This document shows positions 50,985-61,567 of a stretch of 64,000 nucleotides of DNA, in pieces. Source of the stretch: Mauremys mutica (lineage: Eukaryota; Chordata; Testudines; Geoemydidae); the NCBI RefSeq assembly GCF_020497125.1, contig NC_059084.1:37174185-37238184 (forward strand), read 5' to 3'. The notes beneath the pieces were generated by a model. That model did no database searches and was not told the DNA's origin. It worked only from the letters and a program-made list of their open reading frames with translations. Position 1 is the first letter of the stretch, and each line of letters begins with the position of its first letter. Position numbers and translations under genes: made by a program.

Positions 50985-51660
50985 ATCCGCTCAGCGGCAC
51001 TCATAAACACTAACAAACTGTTAGGAACCATGAGGGAAGGGATAGATAATCAGACAGAAAATATCATAATGCAACGATATAAATCCATGGAATGCCCACA
51101 TCTTGGATATTGTGTTCTGATCTGGTTGCCCCATCACAAAAAAGATATATTAGAATTTAAGGAAGTGCAGAGAGGGGCAACAAAAGCAATCAGGGGTATG
51201 GAACAACTTCCATATGAGCAGCAATTTAAAAAAATGGGCCTGTTGAGCTTGGAAAAGAGATGACTGAGGAGGGATATGATAGACGTCTTTAAAAATCATG
51301 AATGCTGTGGAGAAGGTAAATAAGGAAGTGTTATTTACCGCTTCATATAATACAAAAAACAAGAGTCAATAATGAAATTAATGAGCAGCAGGTTTAAAAG
51401 AAACATAAGGAAGTACTTCTCCACACAATGCACGTGCAACCTGTGGAACTCGTTGTCAGGACATTTTGAGAAGACTAAAAGTAAAACTGGGATTAAAAAA
51501 AAGAATAGGATAAGTTCCTGGAGAATAGGTCCGTCAATGACTATTAGACAAGATGTTCGGGGATGCAACCCTATGCTCTGGGTGTCCAGGTGTCGGAAGA
51601 CTGGACACTGGGCCAGATGGACTCCTAGTCGGACCCCATATGGCTGTTCTTATGTCCAGT
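50985..51660 (+). mobile_element. CR1 3' region, second subfamily (A2)
   Basis: Orthologous insertion to 17785-18470. The plus frame 50949-51263 is the ORF2 C-terminus (YKSMECPHLGYCVLIW, KKMGLLSLEKR), slightly longer than in A1, which has a frame change near its end. Confidence 0.85.
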
Positions 51661-52740
51661 GATGCAGTTGTCTGGGCATCGAGGTCTCAGCTGGAATGTT
51701 CTCTCCAGAATACTGGTACAAGTAGTGTGTCAGCCTAGGTCATGTGGACATTCGGGAGTGTGAGAGAGAGAATGACTGCCTGGGAATTAGAAGAACATTT
51801 TAAATCTCCAGTGGGGTAAGGTCCTGGAGCAGCCTCCCAGTAGGAGTTGTGGGGGGCAAATGAATTAAGAGAGAGCTGGGCAAATGTCTGTGGGGCATTG
51901 TATGCCGGGGTTCATCTGAGATGGTGCGGGGCAGGGCTCAACATCCCAGGGGCTCAATATCGGTTTATAACTTAAGTTCCTAAATCTCATGCTTCACGGT
52001 TGCCATGGTCAGGAAGAGATTTTCTTCCCGCTCTGAACCATCTAGTCTGTTTTTTGTGGGGGAGGGATTTTTGTTTTGTTTTGTTTTATGTCCTTCCTCT
52101 GAAGCATCAGGGATGGCCATGGCTGTAGATCGGACATTGTGTGGGATGGAACGGAGCATTCTCTCTCCTATGGGCTTGTCTGGCTTGTTCTTGCTCACAT
52201 GCTCAGGGTCTAACTGAACATCATGTGTTGGGTCAGTTAGTCACCACCCTCTCTGCCAAAATCAACCCTAAACCTAATGATGGACCACACCGCCTATGAT
52301 GCCAGGTTAAGAGGTTCAGGTGAGGTGTGTGTGATATTCTATACTTTGATGGAGCACCCTGGAACCCCCATCTTCCTCATTTATATATAATTGTGATCTT
52401 GCATATAAAGCATGCCTTGTAAGGTATCAGGGGGAAGGTTATGATCTGCTGAAAGTCATTTCTCTATCCATATATGTAGATCATTAATGCATATGAAGTT
52501 TTCAGAATTGTGTTGTATGGTTATCACTAAAACATGGTGGAAGTTGGGGAATTAGCCAGACATCAGCTCCCCAGAGGCAACAGCAAGGAAAGTAACCAGC
52601 ACCTGGGTGGGGTGACAAACAACCCACCAACCATCATTGTCCAGCAAGGGAGCTACAATGCAAGACTCATCTGCATGAGGCCACACCAGGGGAATTTCTC
52701 AACCTTGCTTGGAGACTTAGCAATGCCCCCCAGACATGAA
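51661..52740. other. Distal A2 segment and unclassified sequence
   Basis: 51661-52384 matches 18471-19162. 52385-52740 is unrelated to A1 and contains a dispersed-repeat-like part ('gcatgccttgtaaggtatca', 'gttgtatggttatcactaaa'). No gene seen. Confidence 0.35.
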
Positions 52741-53628
52741 TCATAGAATCATAGACTTTCCGGTAAGAAGGGACCATTATGATTGTCTAATCTGACCTCC
52801 TGCACAAACGCAGACCACAGAATTTCACCCACTCACTCCTATATCAAATCCCTAACCTATGTCTGACTTATTGAAGTCCTCAAATCATGGTTTTTAAAGA
52901 CTTCAAGGTGCAGAGAAATCCTCCAGCAAGTGAGCCTTTCACCACACTGCAGAGGAAGGCGAAAAACCCCCAAGGCCTCTGCCAATCTGCCCTGATGAAA
53001 AATTCCTTCCTGACCCCAAGTATGGCGATCAGCTAAACCCTGAGCATGCGGGCAAGGATCACCAGCCAGACACCCAGGAAAGAATTCTCTGTAGTAACTC
53101 AGATCCCATCCCATCTAAGGCATATTTACCACTAATAGTCAAAGATCAATTAATTGCCAGAATTAGGCTATCCCATCATACCATCCATTCCATAAACTTG
53201 TCAAGCTTAGTCTTGAAGCCGGGTATGTCTTTTGCCTCCACTTCTCCTCTTGGAAGGCTGTTCCAGAAGTTCACTCCTCTGATGGTTAGAAACTTTTGTC
53301 TAATTTTCAAGTCTAAACTTCCTGATGGCCAGTTTATATCCATTTGTTCTTGTGTCCAGATTTGGTACTGAACTTAAATAATTGGTCTCCCTCCCTGGTA
53401 TTTATCCCTCTGACATATTTATAGAGAGCAATCATGTATCCCCTCTGTCTTCTTTTGGTTAGGCTAAACAAGCCAAGCTCTTTGAGTCTCCTGTCATAAG
53501 ACAGGTTTTCTATTCCTCAGATTATCCTAGTAGCCCTTCTCTGGACCTGTTCCAGTTTGAATTCATCCTTCTTAAACATGGGAGACCAGAATTGCACACA
53601 GTATTCTCGATGAGGTCTCACCAGTGCC
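52741..53628 (-). mobile_element. CR1 3' region, antisense
   Basis: Minus-strand CR1 from tail (tcatagaatcatagactttc) back through 'gtcaggaaggaatttttc' in reverse, to ORF2 (ccagtttgaattcatccttc in plus reading, 53548-53570). It belongs to the same subfamily as 15898-16825 and 35155-37812. About 890 bp, without the nested insertions. Confidence 0.9.
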
Positions 53629-53729
53629 TTGTCTAGCCATGCCTGGACTTGAGCTCACAAAAACACATGGGACTGAAAGTATAAAACAGAACACAGGGGC
53701 CCCATGCTTGTCCTTTCTCCTTCACCCGC

Positions 53730-53992
53730 CCATGCTGGGCATCTGGGGCAGCCCACTGTACATTAATGTTGCTCAGGAAAATGCTGCACACATGCTGGAT
53801 GGGTGCTTTTTCATCCTGGGCTCCTCACAGGTCTTCTGCAGCTGAACACTGCAGAGTCAGAGGCCACTGACTGTTCCAGACTATGCAGCTGATTTCCAGA
53901 TCTAGCCTGGCTTGTTTTGCCCACACTCAGTCACTACATATACGTAGGGATGATGGAAAATGCTTCTTCTCATCTGACTAGTGGGTCATCCT
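53730..53992 (+). repeat. Repeat R4, copy a
   Basis: Closely matches 57130-57384: 'aatgctgcacacatgctgga', 'ctgcagctgaacactgcaga' and 'ctcatctgactagtgggtca'. Copy b is interrupted at its right end by the Gypsy 5' LTR. Confidence 0.85.
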
Positions 53993-55234
53993 GTTTTTGA
54001 AAGCACAGCAGAGAGAGAGAGACAGAGAGACATGCAACATCCAAGCACACCAAAGACTGAGATTCTGCAAGGTGACTAAAGAATTTGGGTGCCCTGAAAA
54101 TGAATGGGAAACTGGGCATCTAAATCCTTTTGGTGTTTTGAACGTTGCAGTCCCAGCACACATTGGCTCTAGGCAAGGGAAGGAAGGTGAATGTGGACCA
54201 AGACACTCAGTGGAATACACAATCACACACAGGAAACAACACCCGAGACAAACAAGGTCTGACTGACCCAACCACGAAGGAGGCACAGCCACACAAAACA
54301 GAAATGTGCTGATAAAAGATACAAACACCCGCAAGGAGGAAGAGGAGGCCTCCACGAAACCCCATTCCAACAAATCACAAACACACACACAAGAAACATA
54401 ACATGACACGCAAGACTCACACAAGCCAGGGATTCAAATATAGGCAACGCACACACAAGCCCTAGCATGAGACATGGGAAGATGTGACTCAAAACAGCAA
54501 AAATTTGGGGTTTTCCTTTTTGAGCAGAGAATACCAGTAGAAAGGCACTTATATTGGTATAGCTTGTTTCTATCAACACAGAAGAATGAACTACACTTCT
54601 ATCAACGATGGTTCTACTGCTTTCTCTCTACCCATCCAGCCCCATATACTCTCATTTGCACTCTCTCTCTCTAGCAATCCATCTGTCCCCAGATACACCC
54701 ATCTCTCTCTCTTTCTCCCTCTCTTTACATTTGTGCCCATCCAGTTGTCAGAGTCTCTGGAGGCTGGCAGATGCTGCAGGAACATGAGAAGTTGTTATTG
54801 CCATGAGCATTCCTGGCTGGTATAATTCATAGAGGTACCAAGCTGAGGATGAGGCCACCAGGTGTTATTACTATGCAAACTGGGGATCTTTAAAGCTTCT
54901 GAACTAGCTAATGTCCTACTTTCACTTAGGAGGTACATCCACACTTTGGATATTGTGTGCAGATCCGACTGCCCCATCTCAAAAAAGATATATTAGAATT
55001 GGATAAAGTACAGAGAGGAGCAACAAAAATGATTGGGGTATGGAACAACTTCCGTATGAGCAGCAATTTAAAAAACTGGACCTGTTGAGATAGGAAAAGA
55101 GATGACTGAGGAGGGATATGATGTGGAGAAGGTGAATAAGGAAATGTTATTTATCCCTTGATATAATTCAAGAACCAGGGGTCACCCAGTGAAATTAATG
55201 TGCAGCAGGTTTCAAAGAAACTTAAGGAAGTAAT

Positions 55235-56045
55235 TGAAGGACATAAATCCACACTGTGTAGAGGCCAAGCATAGGAGTTTATTACACACAGCGCTGGCGG
55301 AGTGTCACCTGGCTTATTAGGCTCAGAGACACTGTCAATCAATTGATTACAATAGAATATACAGATTTTCCATGGGCGGGGGAAAGTGACGGAGTAGGCA
55401 GTTCCACACACCGGGATAGGTTTTGCAGCAAGACAAGATAGCACATTAGCCAATGGTTAAAAGATTACATAATGTTTCCGCCCATGGTCTCAAGTTAGCA
55501 AATTAACATTTAATTAATACTTTGATAAAATGTTATTAATATAAAATATACATGTTGAATTCTGATTTGGGGTCCATAGGAATGAAGCAACTCCTTTGAT
55601 TGTCCAACAGGTACATTCCTAGAGGTTAAAGAAAAGAAAACAGTGAAATTATATGACAATAAAGAATGTCCCATTTATGTCTTAAGGCAGGCATTGGGAA
55701 GGGAAGTGGAAGGATGCCATGTGCCAACTTTTCATAAACTCATGGTTGGATCTGTGGGAAGAACGTTCCCTGCAGAAGAGACTGACACAATAGGAACAGG
55801 GATCCTTTGTTCAATTTGAAACTCTGAATAAGACACAATTATTTAGTTCTTAGCTCCAACACCTGGCAATTTGCTGACCAGGCCTATTTTAGCAAAACAA
55901 GATTATCTGTTTACCCAGTTTTCTCTTAGCTAATCACTAGGCCTCTGGTCTCTTGACCAAACTCTGGACTTTGGGTCTGAGAAAGAGCTGGCACAATCCA
56001 TATACCAGGTTGTTATATAAAATGCACATGGATTTTAACCCTTCA
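55235..56045 (-). mobile_element. Solo LTR with 5-bp target duplication
   Basis: 811 bp with ends TGAAGGACATAAATCC and GGATTTTAACCCTTCA, i.e. TG...CA with imperfect inverted termini. Flanked by gtaat at 55230-55234 and 56046-56050. The CR1 it interrupts is intact at the same place in A1 and A2 ('aaggaagtacttct'). AATAAA on the minus strand near 55276 suggests antisense orientation. No internal retroviral genes, consistent with LTR-LTR recombination. Confidence 0.85.
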
Positions 56046-56844
56046 GTAATTATTTGCACAATGCACTCTCAACCTGTGGAACTCATTGTAAGGGCATTTT
56101 ATGAAGTCCAAAAGTAAAACTGGGTTAAAAAAATAATTGGATAAGTTCCTGGAGGATAGGTCCATCAATGTCTATTAGACAAGATGGTCGGGGATGCAAA
56201 CCCCGGCTCCGGGTGTACCTGAACCTCTGACTGTCAGAAGCTGAGAAAGTACAACAGGATATGGATCAATTGATGATGATCTGTTCTGTTCATCTCTATG
56301 AAGCACCTGGCACTGGCCACTGTTGGAAGACAGGATACTGGGCCAGAAGGACCATTGGTCTGACCCAGTATGGCTGGTCTTATGTTCAGTGCTACAGTTG
56401 TCTGGGCATCGAAGTCTCCGCTGGAATATTCTTTCTTATAACATCGGTGTCAAGCAGTGCATTAGCCTGTGTCATGTGTACATTTGGGTGTGTGAAAGAC
56501 AGAAATTAGAAGAAGGTTTCTAACCACCAGCAGAGCGAGGTTCTGGAGCAGCCTCCCAATGCGAGTTGGGGAGGGGGCAAATTATTTAAGAGAGATATGG
56601 AGAAATGTCTGAATGGGATTGTGTGACAGGGTTGCTTGAGATGAGGGCAGGACTCAGCACCCTTGTGGCTCACTTCCGGTTTATGTTTTAAGCTCGTCAG
56701 TCTCACAGTTTCAAATACTTCTGGAGATACTTTCAGATACCCTGTCTCACCAGAACCTGTTAAGCTGGCTTTAAAAGTGGTGTGGTCCATTAGGTTGCAG
56801 GGATGCTTCTGGCAGGGAGGATGGTGACTAACTGACCCCCACAT

Positions 56845-57085
56845 GACAATCAGTTAGACCCTGGGCATGTGAACAAGAAACAGCCAACCAAGCACCCGGG
56901 AGAAAGAGGATGGCTCACTGCCACCTCAGAGCACTGGTCCACACCACCAACTGTTACATCTCCAGCTGTAGCCATCCCTGATGCTTCAGAATAAGGAGAT
57001 AAAACAAAACAAAATCCCCCAAAACAGAATATATGGGGGAAGAGGGAAGAAAATCCCTTCCTGACCATGGCAGGTGACTATCTGA
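56845..57085 (-). repeat. Inverted piece of the distal duplicated segment
   Basis: The reverse complement matches 18810-19030 and 52005-52215: 'catggtcaggaagggatttt', 'gaagcatcagggatggc' and 'cacatgcccagggtctaact'. In A3 this part lies in the opposite orientation to the rest of the block. Confidence 0.8.
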
Positions 57086-57129
57086 AATGGTGAGACAGGG
57101 TTCTTTGTGCCAAGACCAGCCATCCCTAG

Positions 57130-57384
57130 CGAATCCAGGGCAGCACACTCCGCATTGGTGGTGCTGTGGAAGATGCTGCACACATGCTGGATGGGAGCTT
57201 TTTTCATCCTGGGCTCCTCATAGGTCTTCTGCAGCTGAACACTGCAGAGTCAGAGGCCACTGACTGCTCCAGACTATGCAGCTGATTTCCAGATCTAGCC
57301 TGGCTTTTTTTGCCCACACTCAATCACTATATATATGTATGGATGATGGAAATGCTTCTTCTCATCTGATTAGTGGGTCATCAT
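57130..57384 (+). repeat. Repeat R4, copy b
   Basis: Paralogue of 53730-53992. It ends 'tagtgggtcatcat' directly at the Gypsy LTR, whereas copy a continues 'tagtgggtcatcctg', giving the empty site. Confidence 0.85.
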
Positions 57385-57571
57385 TGTTGTGTATTTGGTT
57401 GTCATGGTAATAGACTCTTGAGTTGCTATTGCAACTGAGTTAGATTATTCGGGGATGGCTGGCTGTTGGTTAGTTCTGTGTGTAGCAATAAATGGCTGCT
57501 CCAAGGTTTACAGCTCTCGGTGTCTCCAGTGATTTCTTCCTAAAACTGTTGCCCCCAAGGATATAACAACA
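57385..57571 (+). mobile_element. Ty3/Gypsy 5' LTR (187 bp)
   Basis: Starts TGTTGTGTATTTGG and ends ATATAACAACA, with perfect 6-bp inverted termini TGTTGT/ACAACA. It contains aataaatgg at about 57487. Directly followed by the primer-binding-site candidate and an internal region with gag and pol. No second LTR occurs in the window; the 3' end is lost near 61567. Confidence 0.8.
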
Positions 57572-57591
57572 TGGTGACGAGGGTGGGATCC
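57572..57591 (+). promoter_or_regulatory. Primer binding site candidate
   Basis: tggtgacgagggtgggatcc begins with TGG immediately after the LTR, as expected for a tRNA primer site. I could not identify the matching tRNA. Confidence 0.5.
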
Positions 57592-57720
57592 CTGTGCTGC
57601 CCCAGCAACAGAAGAAGGTAGAAGTTAAGGTACAAAAACAAACAAACCAACCTTGTTTGCCGCTGGAAGGGGGTGAGAACAGCCTTGTTTGCTCTGACTG
57701 TGCAAACTGAAACTAAAACC

Positions 57721-58437
57721 ATGGCTACACTTACAGGGCCACTGGAAACCTTTGAGGAGAATATAGTGCCATGGCCTGTATATACTGAGCGTTGTGACCT
57801 TTTTGTTATTGCAAATGATATTACAGAAGAGAAGAAGGTGCCAATATTCTTAGGTGTTGTAGGGACTAAGACCTACTCCTTGCTACGCACCTTACTACAC
57901 CCTGTTAAGCCAGATACTAAATCCTACAGTGACATTGTGGAAATCCTGCGGTCCGATTTTTCCCCCAAACCACTGGTAATTGCTGAAAGATATAGGTTCC
58001 ACAAAAGAGACCAGAAAGAAGATGAGACAGTTGTACATTTTGTAGCAACTTTGAGAAAGCTAGCAGAACACTGTGAATTTAAGGAGATGTTAAATGATGC
58101 CCTTCGTGACAGGTTAGAGTGTGGATTGCACAGTGAAGCTATACGGAAGCGCCTACTGATAGAAGCTGATCTTACCTTACAGAAGGCTGTTGATATTGCT
58201 GTCTCCATGGAACTGGCTACAAGGGAGGCGCAATACATCGGTGCATCCCCTAGGGTGCATAAGGTGTCACAAGAACCTACCCACAAAACTGTGGGGAGTC
58301 AGGAGTGTTACCGCTGTGGTAAGCCGGGTCACCCTGCATCAGAATGCTGGTGTAAGGACCTGATGTGTCGACACTGCGGCAAAAAGGGACACATTGAGTG
58401 TGCCTGTAAACAAAAGAAAAAGAGGCCTGTGGTCTAG
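57721..58437 (+). CDS. gag: Ty3/Gypsy gag polyprotein
   Basis: An open frame. The ATG at 57721 (MATLTGPLETF) is a better start than the in-frame ATG at 57673, which would add 16 residues, because gag proteins of this class begin with a short Met-Ala segment. The N-terminal two thirds is a helical capsid-like region (PIFLGVVGTKTYSLLRTLL, AERYRFHKRDQKEDETV). The C-terminus holds two CCHC zinc knuckles, CYRCGKPGHPASEC and CRHCGKKGHIECAC, followed by a basic KKKRP tail and TAG. Gag packages element RNA. It is the only intact reading frame of the element. The retrotransposon is a genome resident without an envelope gene. Confidence 0.85.
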   Translation: MATLTGPLETFEENIVPWPVYTERCDLFVIANDITEEKKVPIFLGVVGTKTYSLLRTLLHPVKPDTKSYSDIVEILRSDFSPKPLVIAERYRFHKRDQKEDETVVHFVATLRKLAEHCEFKEMLNDALRDRLECGLHSEAIRKRLLIEADLTLQKAVDIAVSMELATREAQYIGASPRVHKVSQEPTHKTVGSQECYRCGKPGHPASECWCKDLMCRHCGKKGHIECACKQKKKRPVV

Positions 58438-61436
58438 CTGACCAAAAAGGGAAATCTGCATACCCTAGAGCAGACCCAGGATGACCAAGGAGATACCTCC
58501 TCACAAGAAGAAGAGCCACTCCACGTTTTGTCTTTGGCAGTGTTCTCACATGAATACTGGGTAGCCCCGTTGTTGGACGGCAAACTCATACGCATGGAAC
58601 TGGACACCAGTGCAGCCGTTTCACTGTGTATAAAGAAAAACTACAGCATCTTTCGCTTAAAGCAAGAAAAACAATGCTGAAGAAATATACGGAGAAGCTG
58701 TGCCCATGTTGGGTGCTACTAATGTTAAGGTGGAGCTCAATGGACAGGCTGCTAAATTGTCATTGTTTGTGGTGAGAGGTAATTAACCAGCCTTAATGGG
58801 TAGGTCTTGGCTTAGGAAGATCCAGCTGAACTGGGCAGAAGTGCACTTAGTGACTAGAGAAGAAACCAGTCTGACTGCTATACTAAGGAAACATGCTGCT
58901 GTTTTTGGAGAGGATCTGGGAAGTATGAAGGGAATCACTGTGACATTGAACATTAAACCTGACAGTCCACCAAAATATCTGAAAGCCAGAACTGTGCCAT
59001 ATGCCATCAGGCCAAAAGTTGAAGCAGACCTGGAGCACCTGGTCACCAATGGAGTCCTAATACCCAGTTACCCATAGCTCATGGGCCACTCCTATCGTTC
59101 CATTAGTGAAGAAAGATGGCTCTTTCCGGATCTGCAGTGATTTGGTCACTGTCACTGTCAACCCAGTGTTATGTTGCAGAGCAATACTCACTTCCCCGCA
59201 TTGATGACCTCTTCGCAGGCCTGACTGAGGGACAAAAGTTCAGTAAGATTGATCTGAGTCAAGCATATTTACAGATGCACATTGATGAAAAGTCCCAAGA
59301 GCTGTTGACTATTGTGTCGCATATGAGGCTTTATTGATACTGTTGCCTACCCTTCGGAATAACATCTGCTCCCGCCCTGTTCCAGAGGGCTATGGACCAG
59401 ATCTTGTGTGGCTTGCCAGGGGTCCAGTGCTATCTGGATGACATCCTGGTCCACTGGAAAGAATGAGGAGGATCACCTAAAGAATTTAGAGGCTACCCTA
59501 CAAAGACTGGAAGAGTATGGACGGCGAGTCCACAAAAACAAGTGTGAATTCTTCCAGCCCTCTCTTGAATATTTGGGACACATCATTGATGCAACAGATC
59601 TTTGTAAGGCCCCTGCCAAAGTTAAGGCTATTGAGGAGGCTCCCCCTCCTCGAAATGTTAGCCAGCTTCGCTCGTTTCTAGGACTACTGAACTATTATGG
59701 AAAGTTTATCTCACAGTTAGCCACACTGCTAAAATCACTTCACAAACTCCTTGGGCAGAACAAGGCCTGGAAGTGGACTGAAGCCTGTGATGTTGCATTT
59801 AACAAAGCTAAGGATGCATTGCTAAATTCTGAAGTTCTGCCACACTTTGATCCATCCTTACCCCTACAGTTGGCCTGCAATGTGCCCCTTTATGGAGTGG
59901 GAGCAGTCGTGTCACACATTATGCCTTCGGGAGAAGAGAGACCTGTTGCTTTTGGCTTCACGCAATCTAAGCAAAATAGAAACTAACTATGCCCAAACCA
60001 AACATGATGCATTGGGAATCGTTTTTGGAATTCAGAAGTTTCATCAGTACCTGTTCGGACGGAAGTTTACTCTTCTCACTGGCCATCGACCCCTGACTTC
60101 AATTTTTGGACCCCAAACAGGCATTCCTCCATTAGCCGCTAGTCATATGCAATGGTGGGCATTGTTGTTTTCCACGCACACATATGAAATCAAATATCAG
60201 AAATCCACTCTGCACAGCAATGTGGATGGTCCCTCAAGGCTGCCTTTGCCAGTCAACCATCGAGATATTGCCCAGAAGGAAATCTTTTACTTTGAACAGT
60301 AGAGAATACACCCATCACCGCTATTCAGGTAAAGAAGGCAACACGAGTTGACCCAATATTGTCCCATGTTATGGACCTCGTGATGCATGGAACATCTCGA
60401 CGAACCTCTCTGGGCTCACCCGACCTTGTTACCTACATGTCCAGGAGGACAGAGTTATCAATCCAATCTGGTTGTTTGTTGTGGGGGAGATGTGTCATTA
60501 TCCCACCACCACTGAGATCACAGATGTTAGAACAGCTCCTTTCCGGTCACTGTGGAATAGTGTGCATGAAGGAAATTGCACAAAGCTATTTTTGGTGGCC
60601 TGGGTTGGACAGTGCTATTGAAGAGATGGCAAGAGCTTGTATGTCATGTCAGGGTTTGAGGAACGCACCCCAGTGGGCACCCCTTCATCCATGGGACTGG
60701 CCTGAAAACCCATGACAACGTATTCACGTTGACTTCGCTGGCCCCCTTGAAGGAAGCATGTTCTTGGTGGTGGTAGATGCCCATTCTAAATGGCCAGAAG
60801 TCTCTATAATGCAGTCCACTACTGCAGAGAGTACTATCCAAAAAAACTATGAGGACTCTTTAGTTGTTTCAGTCTGCCCAAAAAACTTGTGAGTGACAAC
60901 GGACCGAAGTTTGTCTCTCAGGTGTTTCAAAATTTTATGACAACAAATGGGATACACCACATCACTTCAGCACCATATCATCCATCCACCAATGAATTAG
61001 CTGAAAGATTTGTGCAGACAATAAAATAAGCTTTGAAATCGGCAAGGGGACAACACTCCATTCAAAAGCATCTGGACACCTTCTTACTATCCTACAGAAA
61101 CACACCTCATGCTACGCCCAAGGCATCCCCGGCCTTTTCTAATGATGGGACGACAGCTGCGCACTTGCTTTGATCTGCTGAAACCTTCTGAACCCTGACA
61201 AATTGTGCAATGTCAGCAGCAAGATCAAGTCAGATCAAAAGTCAGATCGCCCAGAGCAAAAGGTCAAACTTTTATCCCGGGACAGCCGGTTTTGGCTCTG
61301 AATTATACTTCTGGAGCTAAACGGGTCCCTGCCACTGTCATCGCTCATCCAGACTGCAGAGGATCTCACCTGGTGGTGACATGTAGATCAGCTGCTGCCA
61401 GGTCATACCAGTCCTCAGGACACATCTTCAGTTGAG
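58438..61436 (+). pseudogene. pol: Ty3/Gypsy pol (protease, RT, RNase H, integrase), broken
   Basis: All domains occur in order but in shifting frames. Protease at about 58585-58620 reads LDTSAAVS where DTGA is expected. RT starts at 58796, and motif A is KIDLSQAYLQMHID near 59245-59290. Motif C YLDDIL is near 59430-59450, in another frame. The RT thumb and connection (ECEFF-type, LRSFLGLLNYYGKF) lie at 59540-59710. RNase H runs at about 59800-60250 (NYAQTKHDALGIVFGIQKFH). The integrase zinc-binding region is at 60520-60650 (WWPGLDSAIEEM, CMSC). In the integrase core HVDFAGPLEG (about 60727), SDNGPKF (about 60893) and NELAERFVQT (about 60990) carry the D, D and E. A C-terminal tail continues to 61436. 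Multiple stops and frameshifts: inactive. Confidence 0.85.
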
Positions 61437-61567
61437 TTGCCTGACTTCACCACCTCTGGCAAGACACCGAATCAAGAGTCACATGTTTCTGACTTTCCCC
61501 TTCCATTACTGTCAGCGACAAAGATACCCCTCTGCCCAGCATGAACTGATACCCCATCCTCATGTGT
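61437..61567. other. Gypsy 3' remnant and junction
   Basis: C/T-rich sequence after pol, without polypurine tract or LTR. At about 61567 it joins PLE sequence corresponding to 19730 of copy 1. Confidence 0.5.

Larger units (their letters stand above)
39370..52384 (+). repeat. Segmental duplication, copy A2 (about 13 kb)
   Basis: Collinear with 5975-19162 in the same orientation. A2 keeps more of the Gypsy gag/RT region and the RNase-like frame. It has three rather than eight full CTCF-like units and lacks the fold-back CR1 and Cry SINE. It contains about 1.0 kb (43020-44040) and about 1.2 kb (45940-47140) not present in A1. The right edge is at 'cctcatttatat', 52384. Confidence 0.85.
54000..57090 (+). 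repeat. Third partial copy (A3) of the AC-rich/R1/CR1 part of the duplication
   Basis: Collinear with 15600-18900: AC-rich unit (54150-54430), R1 (54470-54935), second-subfamily CR1 (54935-55234 and 56046-56395), distal segment (56395-56700). It is more diverged than A1 and A2 are from each other, so it is probably an older copy. A solo LTR is inserted at 55235. The final part is inverted. Confidence 0.75.
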
